Shown: positions 35,534 to 45,945, numbered from the stretch's first letter. The stretch: DNA of 64,000 nucleotides from Rheinheimera tangshanensis (GCF_014645135.1 NZ_BMLH01000003.1:310001-374000); one strand, 5' to 3'. A program made the numbers and translations. Notes: generated by a model not told the origin, from the letters alone.

Positions 35534-38500
35534 CTAAACCTGCTTACCCCTTAACTGCTATTCGAATTGTACTGCTGTACTGTGGTTTTGCGTTGCTGTG
35601 GATTTTTGGTTCCGACCATTTATTGCATCTGACCATCAGTGATCCTGAAGTAAATTCATTATTGGGCACAGTCAAAGGAGTGGCTTTTGTATGTATCAGC
35701 GGCTGCATCATTTATGTGCTATTGGCCACCTGGCGAAAACAGCAGTTTTTTGATTCTGTCGTTTCAGTACGATACAAACAATTACGTGTTATTGCTGTTA
35801 TTTTGGCGTTTTTGCTAGCTATACCCGCTATGGCTTACATCACCAAATCGATTCATGGTAGCCAGCTAAAAACACAAGCCCTGGCCGATCTGCGCAACGT
35901 CACTGAGATTAAAAAACAGCAGTTAGAACTCTGGTTGGCGGAGCGGCAATACGATATCAATGGGTTATCCCGAGACAGTTCATTCCGGCAAGAATTACAG
36001 CATTACCTTGAGCAAGGAACACATATCACACAGGTACAAAATCGATTGGCCGCTCTGATTACCGAGCACTCCTTTCATTCCGTATTGTTACTTGACCCCA
36101 AGGGTAAGCAACGACTTTTATTAGGAAGCCCTCTAAAATTCGATGTCTGGTCTGCCGGACAAGACCAGGCTCAGCCAGCCACCCAATGCGATCACAGCAA
36201 CATGGACGGATATTGCCAATTAAGCTGGTTTATACCACTGGCGATAGGGCAACAGATTTATCAGTTGGTCTTTGTGGTGGATACCAGCCTGTATTTATTT
36301 CCATCTATTCAAAACTGGCCTGTGTCCAGTCCGACCGCTGAAGTGCTGCTGGTACAGCAGCGAGGTCGTTCTGTGGTGTTTTTAAATCCATTGCGTCACC
36401 CGCAACTCTCTGCGACACACGATACTGATACTGATACTGATACTGATATTGATGGCCCGCTGTTGGTTGCAAAGGCATTGAGGCAGCGTCAATTTAATAC
36501 GGCTGAAGAGTTAGATTACCGCCATCAGCAAGTACTGGGCGCTTATACACCGATACAGCAAACCAACTGGATGCTGGTCAGCAAAATAGATGTAGCGGAA
36601 GTATTGCAGCCTTTAGATACCTTGCTGCTGTGGCTGTCGATGATCTCCGGCACCTTGTTGATGCTAATGGTGCTGGGTGCTTTGTTGTATTGGCGCGAAT
36701 TGATGCAGTCACATCAACTGGCATTAGCGGCTAAACAAACGGAGCAGGATAAAACGGTTCAGGCATTTTTCGATATGCCATTTTCTGGTATGGCCATATT
36801 ATCCCGCACTCATCAGCCTTTTATCCGGGTCAATCAAAAACTGCAGTCTTTGTTGGGCTACTCCGAAGCACAATTACTCAGGTTGTCCTTGCGTGATTTG
36901 GCATTAAACCCCGAACAATTTATGGCAACCAGTTTTGCATCTAAAGATCAAAATCTGGCCCAGAGCGATATTCAGCTGCAACATCAATCAGGTCGTGTTT
37001 TAACCATCAAATTGATGATGCAACGATTTAGTCAGGAAGGCCAACCCGACCAGCTGTTGGCTACCTTTGATGATGTGACAGAAAAGCGTCAGCTTTATGC
37101 AGATTTAAGTCGTAGCCACCAGCAACTGCTGCAAAACTCACAGCAACTGGATGCTATTTTGGCGGCCAGTTCGACCGTATTACATCGTATTGAGTTAGAT
37201 GGCAGCCAGTGCAGAACCAGTTGGGTGAGTAGCAATGTCGAGCGTTTATTTGGGTACAGTGTAGAACAATCCTTACGGGAACAATGGTGGGAGAAGGGCG
37301 TTCATCCCGACGATAAAGCCAGGGCAGAACTCGCCATCGAGCAAACCTTGTTGCATGGTCATTATCGTCATGAGTATCGCTTTTTTGATGCCGCTGGCTA
37401 TTTACGTTTTATTCGGGATGACTTGCGTTTACTACCTGAGCTCACAAAAGGGCAGCAGCATATTATCGGAGCTATGGTTGATATTACTGAGCTCAGGCAA
37501 GCCAAACTGGAGCAGGAAGCCAGCAGTGATAAGCTGAAAACCTTATTTAATACCATGTCTGAAGGCTTGGTGTTACACGACAAAACCGGGGCAATAGTCG
37601 ATGCGAATCCTGCTGCAGAGAGCATGCTCAACTGCAGTCTGGCAGAAATGCGAGCTCAGGAGCCAAGAGCCGAAGAGTGGAAAACCATTTATGAAGACGG
37701 TTCTCAATACCCCACCGAACTTTATCCAAGCAATGAGGTGTTGCGTACCGGCGGACCTGTGCGCGATGTGGTGATGGGCATAGAACGTGGTCAGGTGCAA
37801 CGCTGGCTCAAGGTAAATGCTGAACCCTTATTTGAGCAAGAGCAGTTGTCTGGTGTTTTAGTGACAGTTGATGATATTAGCGCTGAAGTGCACTTTCGTC
37901 GGGAACTAAAGCAAAGAGCTTTAGTGATGTCGAATCTTGCCGATATGGCGGCTCGTTTTTTACAGCACAGTGACTGGTTACAGTTATTACGCAGTATGTT
38001 GCCGTCTATCACCCGAGCTTTGGATGTGGACGCTATCTATTTGTACAAGAATACAGTGCAACAAGAGCTGATCAGTGGTGCTCTGTTGACGCAGTGGCGC
38101 AGAGATCAAAAAGAACATGTCCGTACCTTCAAACAGTTAAACCATAGGTTATCCCGCTGGTATCCGGCGATTGAGCAATTAATGAAAGGAAATATGGTTG
38201 CAGGGCAGGCAAAAGACATGGATCCGATGTTGCAACCTGTACTGAAACGTTTCCGTATTCAGGCCATAGCTCTGATGCCAGTGATGGTCGATGGTGTCTG
38301 GTGGGGATTACTTGGTGTTGAGCAGCATCACAGATGCCGCGAGTGGAATCAGGTTGAACTGGATGCTCTAAAAATGCTGGCAACAGCTTTAGGCAACGCG
38401 GTGAAACGCCAACAGTTTGAATCGTCCCTGCAGCAGGCTGCAGCTGTGTTTGAAAGTACCCGAGAGGGGATTATGGTAACGGATGCGTCCAACCGTATCA

Positions 38501-40095
38501 TTCAGGTGAATCAGTCGTTATTGCAGATGTTAGGTTATAAAGAGTCTGAAGTCATAGGCAATACTCCTGCGATGTTTTCATCAGGACGGCACGATCAGGC
38601 CTTTTACACTCAAATGTGGCAGGAACTTTCTGAGCAGGGACACTGGCAGGGAGAAGTGTGGAACAGGCGTAAAAACGGAGAAATCTACCCTGAGCTGCTC
38701 AGTATCAGTACTATTCTCGACGCTGCCGGGGATATTAGTCATTATGTAGCTGTCTTTGCAGATATTACCCAGTTAAAAGCGTCGGAGCAGGAATTGGCGT
38801 ATCTGGCGCATCATGATGTGCTGACTGACTTACCGAATCGCTTGCTGATGAGCTCACGGCTACAAAATGCGGTGGATTTAGCGAAACGGGATCAGCATCA
38901 GTTTGCGGTACTGATGATGGATCTCGATCGCTTTAAGTACATTAACGACAGTTTTGGTCACCCAGCCGGTGATGAGTTGTTAAAACTGGTGGCTGCCTCT
39001 TTGAAACAACGTTTACGTGAAATAGATACTGTGGCCCGCTTTGGTGGAGATGAATTTATTATTCTGCTGGAGCAACTACATCAAAGTGAAGATGCCGCTC
39101 GTTTCGCGACCCAATTGATCAACGACATGAGTCAACCCTGGCTGTTAAGTAACAATGCGGAAGTCAGGATTGGTGCAAGTATTGGTATTTCTGTGTATCC
39201 GGATCATGGCACAGAAGGAGAGACGTTACTCAGCAACGCCGATGCTGCCTTGTACCGAGCGAAAGAGCAGGGGCGGGGGCGTTTTGCGTATTACTCTGAT
39301 GATTTAACTCTGTATGCCCGCCAGCGTATTGATTTAGAAGCTCGCTTGCGTGGAGCTTTGGCGCAGGATCAGTTTTTGGTGTATTACCAACCACAGCTCG
39401 AGATCGAAACCGGCCGCATTGTGGGTGCTGAAGCCTTGGTGCGCTGGAATGATCCTATCGAGGGACTGATAGCGCCAGCACGTTTTATTCCCATAGCGGA
39501 AGATACAGGACTGATTGGATCTATAGGGGATTGGGTGCTCGCACAAACCTGTCGTCAAGGGGCCTTGTGGCGCGAAGCAGGTTTACCCGATCTGAAACTA
39601 GCCGTGAATTTATCTTCACATCAGTTCAGTCATGGAAATATTGGAGCTCAGACAGCGCAGATCCTAAATGAGACGGGCTTCCCTGCCAGGTTCCTGGAGC
39701 TTGAACTCACGGAGAGCGCCATTATGTCACGTGAACAACAAGCTGAGCTGGTGCTGTCTGATTTGCATCAAATGGGGGTCAATCTTGCCATTGATGACTT
39801 TGGCACAGGCTATTCCTCCTTTGCTTATTTACAACGTTATCAGTTGGATGTACTGAAAATAGATAAAAGTTTTATTGATGATGTGGCAGAGAATACTGAA
39901 AGTCAGGCCATAGTCACTGCTATTATCTCTATGGCACATATTCTCGGATTAAAAGCTCTGGCTGAAGGGGTTGAACAACAGGCACAGCTGGAGTTCCTGC
40001 GTCAGCAAGGCTGTGATTATTATCAAGGCTATTTATGCAGTAAACCTTTGCCCGCTGAAAAATTTGAACAACTGGTGCGCAATCAGAACTTCTGA
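35530..40095 (+). CDS. Membrane sensor with PAS/GAF domains and GGDEF-EAL output (c-di-GMP enzyme)
   Basis: A 1521-residue signalling protein. N-terminal helices near 10-27, 45-66 and 85-105; a periplasmic sensor part about 110-365; a further helix about 370-392. Then several PAS domains (about 410-520, 540-650, 665-780 and 970-1085) with a GAF-like region about 800-960. GGDEF is intact at 1172-1176 (RFGGDEFIILL), with an inhibitory-site RxxD (REID) five residues before it. The EAL domain from about 1265 has EAL at 1301-1303 (EALVRW), ELTESAIM, IDDFGTGYSS and KIDKSF, all metal/catalytic positions present. It may therefore both make and degrade c-di-GMP, with phosphodiesterase activity likely. 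An in-frame Asp-Thr repeat lies in the periplasmic part. Confidence 0.93.
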   Translation: MTKPAYPLTAIRIVLLYCGFALLWIFGSDHLLHLTISDPEVNSLLGTVKGVAFVCISGCIIYVLLATWRKQQFFDSVVSVRYKQLRVIAVILAFLLAIPAMAYITKSIHGSQLKTQALADLRNVTEIKKQQLELWLAERQYDINGLSRDSSFRQELQHYLEQGTHITQVQNRLAALITEHSFHSVLLLDPKGKQRLLLGSPLKFDVWSAGQDQAQPATQCDHSNMDGYCQLSWFIPLAIGQQIYQLVFVVDTSLYLFPSIQNWPVSSPTAEVLLVQQRGRSVVFLNPLRHPQLSATHDTDTDTDTDIDGPLLVAKALRQRQFNTAEELDYRHQQVLGAYTPIQQTNWMLVSKIDVAEVLQPLDTLLLWLSMISGTLLMLMVLGALLYWRELMQSHQLALAAKQTEQDKTVQAFFDMPFSGMAILSRTHQPFIRVNQKLQSLLGYSEAQLLRLSLRDLALNPEQFMATSFASKDQNLAQSDIQLQHQSGRVLTIKLMMQRFSQEGQPDQLLATFDDVTEKRQLYADLSRSHQQLLQNSQQLDAILAASSTVLHRIELDGSQCRTSWVSSNVERLFGYSVEQSLREQWWEKGVHPDDKARAELAIEQTLLHGHYRHEYRFFDAAGYLRFIRDDLRLLPELTKGQQHIIGAMVDITELRQAKLEQEASSDKLKTLFNTMSEGLVLHDKTGAIVDANPAAESMLNCSLAEMRAQEPRAEEWKTIYEDGSQYPTELYPSNEVLRTGGPVRDVVMGIERGQVQRWLKVNAEPLFEQEQLSGVLVTVDDISAEVHFRRELKQRALVMSNLADMAARFLQHSDWLQLLRSMLPSITRALDVDAIYLYKNTVQQELISGALLTQWRRDQKEHVRTFKQLNHRLSRWYPAIEQLMKGNMVAGQAKDMDPMLQPVLKRFRIQAIALMPVMVDGVWWGLLGVEQHHRCREWNQVELDALKMLATALGNAVKRQQFESSLQQAAAVFESTREGIMVTDASNRIIQVNQSLLQMLGYKESEVIGNTPAMFSSGRHDQAFYTQMWQELSEQGHWQGEVWNRRKNGEIYPELLSISTILDAAGDISHYVAVFADITQLKASEQELAYLAHHDVLTDLPNRLLMSSRLQNAVDLAKRDQHQFAVLMMDLDRFKYINDSFGHPAGDELLKLVAASLKQRLREIDTVARFGGDEFIILLEQLHQSEDAARFATQLINDMSQPWLLSNNAEVRIGASIGISVYPDHGTEGETLLSNADAALYRAKEQGRGRFAYYSDDLTLYARQRIDLEARLRGALAQDQFLVYYQPQLEIETGRIVGAEALVRWNDPIEGLIAPARFIPIAEDTGLIGSIGDWVLAQTCRQGALWREAGLPDLKLAVNLSSHQFSHGNIGAQTAQILNETGFPARFLELELTESAIMSREQQAELVLSDLHQMGVNLAIDDFGTGYSSFAYLQRYQLDVLKIDKSFIDDVAENTESQAIVTAIISMAHILGLKALAEGVEQQAQLEFLRQQGCDYYQGYLCSKPLPAEKFEQLVRNQNF
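36421..36450 (+). repeat. Hexanucleotide tandem repeat inside the GGDEF-EAL gene
   Basis: GATACT repeated four times, then GATATT, encoding alternating Asp-Thr at about residues 298-307 in the periplasmic sensor region. Six-base units keep the frame, so slipped-strand changes would alter length, not break the gene. Confidence 0.85.
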
Positions 40096-40105
40096 TTGCG
40101 CGATC

Positions 40106-41962
40106 TTAAGCAACAGACTGATCCGGACCGACAGGAATTTCCAGCAATAACGCCAGCGCCTGTAATAACATGGCTTCCTGATCATTAACCAGCTGATCGG
40201 CCTGTACTGCTATTTTTAGCATCTGCCATAACTGCTGTTTCAGGCGTGGCGTGCTGTGAATAAGGGCGGGCAACTGTTCAGTCAGCTGCGAGAGGCTCAT
40301 AGCAGGACGAGCAGTGGCAGAAGGCAAAGCAAGCAGCTGTAAACCACTACTCCAGGCTTGCTGCTGTAATTTTTCATCTTTGGCTTGTTGGGCACACAAC
40401 GACAGTAAGGCCAGCACAGATTGCTGAACCTGCGCCAGATTGCTGCTGCGATCCCTGCGATGCAACAGTGAAGGATTAAACTGACTGCCAACACAGTGTT
40501 GTAACCAATTCAGTATTGTCCATTCCAATAAATCTTCCTGACCATCACAGCGGCTCAGGTTCTGGCATAACGTCTGAAATTCAACAAACTGCTGCTGCGA
40601 CAACTGTTTTAAAGCCGGTACGGCTATTTGAATTAACTGCAGCTTTTGCCTGCCTGATAAACGACTGACTTCATCGTATAACCTATCGATATTCTGCAGC
40701 AGTTGAGGGTCGCCATGCGCTTTGACCATAGCCCACTGTTTTTCCAGATGTTCGGTCTGAAGAAGACAAGCACAGCACAAAGCTGGAGCTGAAAGGGCGT
40801 GACGGCTAGTCTCCAGCAAAAATGCCGGCAATACAGATAGCACCGCCGCAGATTGCCGATGTCCGATTTGAACTGTGGCTGAAGACTGTTCGCTGCTTTG
40901 CTGTTTCAGCTGTGTTTCGGTCGGGAAAACTCCGTCCCAGCTTGGATCCAGCCGTTTGATCCGTTGCTGTAAAGGCGGGTGCGTGGCAAATAGGCTGCTC
41001 CAGCGACTGATGGCTTCAGCAAAAAATAAGTGACTCATTTCATCTGCATTAGGGTTTTTAACCTGACTGCCGAACGTTGCTGCGCCTATAGATTTGAGTG
41101 CACCCGCTATGCCTGATGGATTGCGGGTAAATTGCACAGCGCTGGCATCGGCTAAAAACTCACGCTGACGGCTAACGGCAGCTTTGATCAGGCTGCCAAA
41201 AAAAGTGCCTAAATAACCCAATACCATCAGGCCTAAGGCTAAACCTAAAATACCACCGCCATTGTCTTTTGATTTTGAGCTACCAGCCCCCACAGCTCTG
41301 TGACGACCCATGCTGCGAAGCAGGAAATAGCCGGAATGACCGATAAATTCAATGCCATGCAATAAGGCTATCAGACGGATATTCAGTCGCATATCGCCAT
41401 TTAAGATATGACTGAATTCATGGGCTATCACTCCTTGTAATTGATCGCGGTTTAAAAGGTTCAGGCATCCCTGAGTAACGCCTATCACCGCATCAGCTGG
41501 CGAATAACCTGCAGCAAAAGCATTGATTGATGATTCGTTCATCAGGTAGACCGGAGGCACAGGTACTCCTGCTGCAATGGCCATCTCTTCAACAATATTC
41601 AGTAGCCGTTGTTGTTTGTTGTCCGCCAGTTGATAGTCTACCAGGCGACCGCCCAGCGCTTTAGCGACCACTTGACCGCCCTGACTCAGTTCTGCCCGCT
41701 TGATGCTGACCACCACAGCGATCACTGCAAACACCAACAGGCTGACCCAGCCCATCATGTGCCACGGCAGTTGATTGAACCAGTCCGGATGCTGTGGGCT
41801 GAGCAGCAACTGATACTGCTCCGGCTCCATCACACCTAAAGTGACCATCACTAACAGATTGGTCAGGATCAAAAGCGTGATCACCGCCAGAGTAAATAAC
41901 AACACCAGGAGTTTGGTATTGCTGCGCGCCTGATCCTGAGCGGCAAAAAAGTTGCTGGCCAT
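40106..41962 (-). CDS. M48-family membrane metallopeptidase (HtpX-like)
   Basis: A 618-residue zinc protease. Two N-terminal helices (about 16-40 and 70-90), then the peptidase core with VIAHEFSHILNGD (HExxH zinc motif), helices around 245-275 and a distal REFLADASAVQFTRN zinc-ligand glutamate. The C-terminal 270 residues are a soluble helical extension not seen in HtpX, ending in a TerB-like acidic tail region (VNDQEAMLLQALALLL). Encoded five bases after lemA; this LemA-M48 pairing is widespread. Probably handles membrane-protein quality control. Confidence 0.87.
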   Translation of the reverse strand: MASNFFAAQDQARSNTKLLVLLFTLAVITLLILTNLLVMVTLGVMEPEQYQLLLSPQHPDWFNQLPWHMMGWVSLLVFAVIAVVVSIKRAELSQGGQVVAKALGGRLVDYQLADNKQQRLLNIVEEMAIAAGVPVPPVYLMNESSINAFAAGYSPADAVIGVTQGCLNLLNRDQLQGVIAHEFSHILNGDMRLNIRLIALLHGIEFIGHSGYFLLRSMGRHRAVGAGSSKSKDNGGGILGLALGLMVLGYLGTFFGSLIKAAVSRQREFLADASAVQFTRNPSGIAGALKSIGAATFGSQVKNPNADEMSHLFFAEAISRWSSLFATHPPLQQRIKRLDPSWDGVFPTETQLKQQSSEQSSATVQIGHRQSAAVLSVLPAFLLETSRHALSAPALCCACLLQTEHLEKQWAMVKAHGDPQLLQNIDRLYDEVSRLSGRQKLQLIQIAVPALKQLSQQQFVEFQTLCQNLSRCDGQEDLLEWTILNWLQHCVGSQFNPSLLHRRDRSSNLAQVQQSVLALLSLCAQQAKDEKLQQQAWSSGLQLLALPSATARPAMSLSQLTEQLPALIHSTPRLKQQLWQMLKIAVQADQLVNDQEAMLLQALALLLEIPVGPDQSVA

Positions 41963-41967
41963 CGCGC

Positions 41968-42558
41968 TTAGAAACTGACTTTAGGTGCAGTCTGGATCTC
42001 TGCACTATCAGCAAATTCCAGCAGTTTGGCATCGTTTTGATGACCAAATAAACCGGCAAATATCACGGGCGGGAAACTTTGTTTATAGCTGTTGTATTCG
42101 GTCACTGCATCATTAAAAGCCTGACGAGCAAAGGCTACTTTATTTTCGGTGCTGATCAGCTCTTCGGTCAGCTGCATCATAGTCTGATTGGCTTTTAAAT
42201 CAGGATAAGCTTCCATCACCATACTGAATTTAGTCATAGCACCTTGTAGTGCTGATTCTGCTCCGGCCAGTTGACTGATAGCGCCTGCATCGCCGGGCTG
42301 AGCCGCAGCCGCTGCTAATTGGCTCATGGCACTGTTACGCGCAGCTATCACCGCTTCGAGTGTTTCGCGTTCATGGGACATATAGGCTTTGGCGGTTTCC
42401 ACCAGATTAGGAATTAAGTCGTAGCGGCGTTTTAGCTGTACTTCAATTTGGGAAAAGGCATTTTGAAATCGATTTTTCAGCTTCACCAATTGGTTATAAA
42501 TAGCCATGATGAAAAACAAAATAACAGCGGCGATCACTAAGCTAATGATGGTGGTCAT
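41968..42558 (-). CDS. lemA: LemA-family membrane protein
   Basis: A 196-residue protein with one N-terminal helix (IISLVIAAVILFFIMAIYN) then a helical bundle. Family blocks are LKNRFQNAFSQIEVQLKRRYDLIPNL and VETAKAYMSHERETLE, plus the later YPDLKANQTMM and LISTENKVAFARQAFNDAV. Exact function unknown. It is the first gene of a two-gene unit with the M48 protease. Confidence 0.93.
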   Translation of the reverse strand: MTTIISLVIAAVILFFIMAIYNQLVKLKNRFQNAFSQIEVQLKRRYDLIPNLVETAKAYMSHERETLEAVIAARNSAMSQLAAAAAQPGDAGAISQLAGAESALQGAMTKFSMVMEAYPDLKANQTMMQLTEELISTENKVAFARQAFNDAVTEYNSYKQSFPPVIFAGLFGHQNDAKLLEFADSAEIQTAPKVSF

Positions 42559-42885
42559 GGGATTTCCTTATTACCAATAATAGAATCTATTCCATGCCAC
42601 TCTAGCATTGTAAAAATTAGTTGAATAGCTTAAGCACTGTGCAGACAAAGTGGTGATGGGGTTGTCGCTTGGTCGCTCTGTGTTTTACAGCAGTATGCTC
42701 ACTTCATGCACCAATGAAAAAACAAAGGTCTGAATACAAAGCTGCCTACAATTAATTACAAAAGAAAAGTAGTTCTTCCCTCATGATTTGGTTGTTTGTT
42801 GCCGCTTTGGTGAAAAGCGTCCTCAGTCTTTTTTGACAACTGGGGGAGATGAAATTTTATTTAGTGTTAACGTGGAGTTAGTGGT
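42559..42885. other. Intergenic region between lemA and the di-haem oxidoreductase
   Basis: Divergent promoters must lie here. No gene, repeat of the ERIC-like family, or clear promoter motif was recognised. A usable ribosome binding site (GGAG) is present eight bases before the ATG at 42886. Confidence 0.5.
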
Positions 42886-45882
42886 ATGGGCCCGTATTCT
42901 TTTGTGCAATCAGGTACAAATAAGTTAAAACGAAAACCTTGGCTGATGCTGCCTTTGTTAGCATTATCCATTTCAGCATGCGGTGGGGGCGGTGACACAA
43001 CTGCAGTACCTGATCCATCAGGTTCAGATAAACCACCTGTGATTGCTCCCCCCATAGTTACCCCACCTGTAGAAAATCCGCCTCCGGTACAAGAGTTACC
43101 TGAACCCGAACTTGAGACTTTGCCTGATGTAAAAGCCGCTGCATTGCCCAAAGCCGGAGCCCCGTCTTTACCGCCTCCTCCTGCTTCTTTGAGAATACCA
43201 GACAGTGTTTTAACAATGGCCGTCGCTCAACCTCTCTCTGTTGTCAGCGTGACCTCTTCCGGTGATGAGAATGAAAACAATACGGCTGCCAAAGCTGCAG
43301 ACGCAGATCTGACCAGCAGATGGGAAAGTGCCTGGGGGGATGAGGTTAGTGATGCAGACAACGCCTGGCTCCAATTCGACTTTGGAGTAAAAACCGCCGT
43401 AGGTAAGATGACCTTGCATTGGGAGAATGCTCATGCTGCGGAGTATGCTATTTACATATCGGATGACGCGCAGAATTGGTATCAACTGCGTTATGTCGTT
43501 GACTCTAAAGGCAAGACGGAAGAATTTTTTAACCTGAATATGTACGCTCGCTACCTGCGCATTCAAGGTATAAGCCGTAAAACTCAGTATGGTTATTCTT
43601 TGTTTGAGGCAGAATTTGCAGCGCCTGACAGCACAAACTCTATGCCTGAACTCAATACCTCTGCGATCACTTTTCCTTTAAATGGCTCAGGACGTATTCC
43701 ATTGCCAGCGCCGGTAAAGCCCATTGAGATGGTTCGCTTTACTCTGGCCGATGGCACCCTGGTGACCCGGTTTGGTATGGTTGGACGCTCGCGCCATGCA
43801 CGCGAGCGCGGTGAAGACTGGAATGAAATTGGTTTTGGCGTGAATGACACTGTTGATCCGGCAGGCAAACCTTTAGATAAAGGGCCTGGCGCGCATTTAA
43901 ATTTTGTCGCCAATTACTTTAAAAACCGCACCTGGGGTGTGGAGTTTATTGACAATAGCAATGTCGCTGGGGTCACTGAACCTCGTATTGTGGTGAACCA
44001 ATATTACCAGCAAGCGCAAAAAGGTGGTGGGCACTCTTTTGTTCGTCGTTTTGATGAACCTGGAGTCACAGGTTTTGGGTGGATGAGCCCTGGTGATTTA
44101 CTGGATGACTCGACCTATCAGGATCCTGGTGCCGCCTGCCCAGTAGTGGCAAAACCAGTCAATGGTGTGTTGTTACGTCCTGACAGCGGTTATAACGGAG
44201 TGATTGGCGCGAATGACGGCTGCAGCGTGGTGTTTGACCGCTACCCCGGCCACAGAGCGCTTTCTGCAAATGCCGATGGTGTGCTGGTCCCCAATGGTAG
44301 TTCTGTTGATCCCAGAGTCCTTCGAAAAGGTGACGTGATTGAGTTTACCGGATCGTTTTTCTCTACGCGGGAGGCGATGGATGCCATAGGCGATAACGGT
44401 GCTTTTCGTTATTACACCAACGAGCTGACCTATGTGATGGGGCAAGGCTTGCGCCCTTGGTACGGTGTGCAGCCACGCCTGATGAACGAACCTCTGCCAG
44501 AGCACACCCTGCAGGGGGGCTTAGGCTCTGTTTCCTACGATTATGCCGACAATTCCACCTTTATATTTCAGCAGCCGCATAACACTATTGGGATGCAGAA
44601 TATGCAACGTTTTATGGAGGGGCGGCGCTGGTTGCATACCAACTTATGGACAGGCGAGCATAACGAAGATGGCAATGATCGCAACGACGCAGGTCGTCAG
44701 TTGCAGGGACCGCGTTTTAATCAATCGTCCTGTTTCAACTGCCATGTGAATAATGGTCGTAGCGTGGCGCCTACGGTGCGTAACCAGAAGTTGGATACTA
44801 TGGCAGTGCGGGTTGGAGCGACCGGAACCGACGCCAATGGCCATTACCTGCCGCATCCAATTTATGGTCAGGCGCTGCAAATGAATGCCCGCTCTGTTGA
44901 GACTGGGGCCTTACAAAACTGGGGCAACGCCGCCTGGGTGGCTGATTTTGTCAGCCGAAACGTCAGTCTTGCCGATGGCACGCAAGTAGAGCTGCGTAAA
45001 GCCACTGTTGCTTTTGAAGGACCTGAACCTGAAGTCTATTCCGTCCGTCAGGCCCAGCCTTTAATAGGGATGGGATTATTGGAAGCGATCTCTGATGAAA
45101 CTATTTTATCCAGAGTTCGCAGTACACCAGACGCTGATGGCGTATTGGGGACAGCGAACTATGCGTACGATCCCGAAACCGCAGAAGTACGCTTAGGTCG
45201 CTATGGCTGGAAAGGCAGTAAAGTGAGTATACGTCATCAGGTAACTAATGCCGCTTTGCTGGATATGGCGGTGACCTCTTCTGTCTATCCGAAACAGGCC
45301 TGTTTAGCTGGCCCACAAGATTGCGACAGCGCAACAGCTGAGCCGGGTTTACCGGATGAAGCCGTGACCGCGATGACACAGTACTTGCATTTACTAGCTG
45401 TGCCGGCGCAGCGCAGTGTCATAAGCGGTTTTCCTAAAGGGGTTTCTCCTCTGGCCTATCTGGATGTCGATCCAGCCAAAATAGCAGCTGGTGAAAAAGT
45501 CTTTAAGGATATTCGCTGTGTGGCTTGTCACGTCAGCGAAGTGAAAACCAGCGCTCGCTCTGAGTTTGACGAAGTGCGTAACCAGACGATTAAACCTTAC
45601 ACTGACCTGTTACTGCATGATATGGGACCAGAACTTGCTGATAATTTTAGCGAAGGTCTGGCAACTGGCAGTATGTGGAGAACTCCAGCACTTTGGGGCA
45701 TAGGCTATACCCAGTTTGTGGCTGGTGGCACTCCGGCAGGTTATTTACATGATGGCCGCGCCCGTACCTTAACCGAAGCTATTTTATGGCACGGTGGTGA
45801 AGCTGAAGTGATTAAAAATCGCTTTGTGAACTTGCCTACCGCTGAGCGTGAAGCTTTATTAGCGTTCCTGAACTCCTTGTAA
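42886..45882 (+). CDS. Lipoprotein with discoidin domain and di-haem oxidoreductase domain
   Basis: A 998-residue exported lipoprotein: a basic N terminus, hydrophobic helix and lipobox SISAC with lipid cysteine C32, then a Gly/Pro-rich linker (about 33-105). Residues about 110-245 resemble an F5/8 type C (discoidin) carbohydrate-binding fold (WLQFDFG, WENAHAAEYAIYIS, ARYLRIQG). The rest matches the di-haem oxidoreductase/putative peroxidase family: haem motifs C616-x-x-C-H in SCFNCHVNNGRS and C878-x-x-C-H in IRCVACHVSE, and the family-typical MGPELADN and TPALWGIG...LHDGRA. It would sit on the outer membrane or periplasmic face. Function as thiol or peroxide oxidoreductase is inferred from the family. 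Confidence 0.85.
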   Translation: MGPYSFVQSGTNKLKRKPWLMLPLLALSISACGGGGDTTAVPDPSGSDKPPVIAPPIVTPPVENPPPVQELPEPELETLPDVKAAALPKAGAPSLPPPPASLRIPDSVLTMAVAQPLSVVSVTSSGDENENNTAAKAADADLTSRWESAWGDEVSDADNAWLQFDFGVKTAVGKMTLHWENAHAAEYAIYISDDAQNWYQLRYVVDSKGKTEEFFNLNMYARYLRIQGISRKTQYGYSLFEAEFAAPDSTNSMPELNTSAITFPLNGSGRIPLPAPVKPIEMVRFTLADGTLVTRFGMVGRSRHARERGEDWNEIGFGVNDTVDPAGKPLDKGPGAHLNFVANYFKNRTWGVEFIDNSNVAGVTEPRIVVNQYYQQAQKGGGHSFVRRFDEPGVTGFGWMSPGDLLDDSTYQDPGAACPVVAKPVNGVLLRPDSGYNGVIGANDGCSVVFDRYPGHRALSANADGVLVPNGSSVDPRVLRKGDVIEFTGSFFSTREAMDAIGDNGAFRYYTNELTYVMGQGLRPWYGVQPRLMNEPLPEHTLQGGLGSVSYDYADNSTFIFQQPHNTIGMQNMQRFMEGRRWLHTNLWTGEHNEDGNDRNDAGRQLQGPRFNQSSCFNCHVNNGRSVAPTVRNQKLDTMAVRVGATGTDANGHYLPHPIYGQALQMNARSVETGALQNWGNAAWVADFVSRNVSLADGTQVELRKATVAFEGPEPEVYSVRQAQPLIGMGLLEAISDETILSRVRSTPDADGVLGTANYAYDPETAEVRLGRYGWKGSKVSIRHQVTNAALLDMAVTSSVYPKQACLAGPQDCDSATAEPGLPDEAVTAMTQYLHLLAVPAQRSVISGFPKGVSPLAYLDVDPAKIAAGEKVFKDIRCVACHVSEVKTSARSEFDEVRNQTIKPYTDLLLHDMGPELADNFSEGLATGSMWRTPALWGIGYTQFVAGGTPAGYLHDGRARTLTEAILWHGGEAEVIKNRFVNLPTAEREALLAFLNSL

Positions 45883-45888
45883 TATCGA

Positions 45889-45930
45889 CAAAAAAGCCCG
45901 GTGCAGACAGACTCTGTACCGGGCTTTTTA
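45889..45930. terminator. Bidirectional intrinsic terminator
   Basis: AAAAAGCCCGGT pairs with ACCGGGCTTTTT around an inner stem-loop; A- and T-runs on both sides. It separates the convergent di-haem oxidoreductase and VF530 genes. Confidence 0.87.
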
Positions 45931-45945
45931 TTGAGGAGCTGTAGC

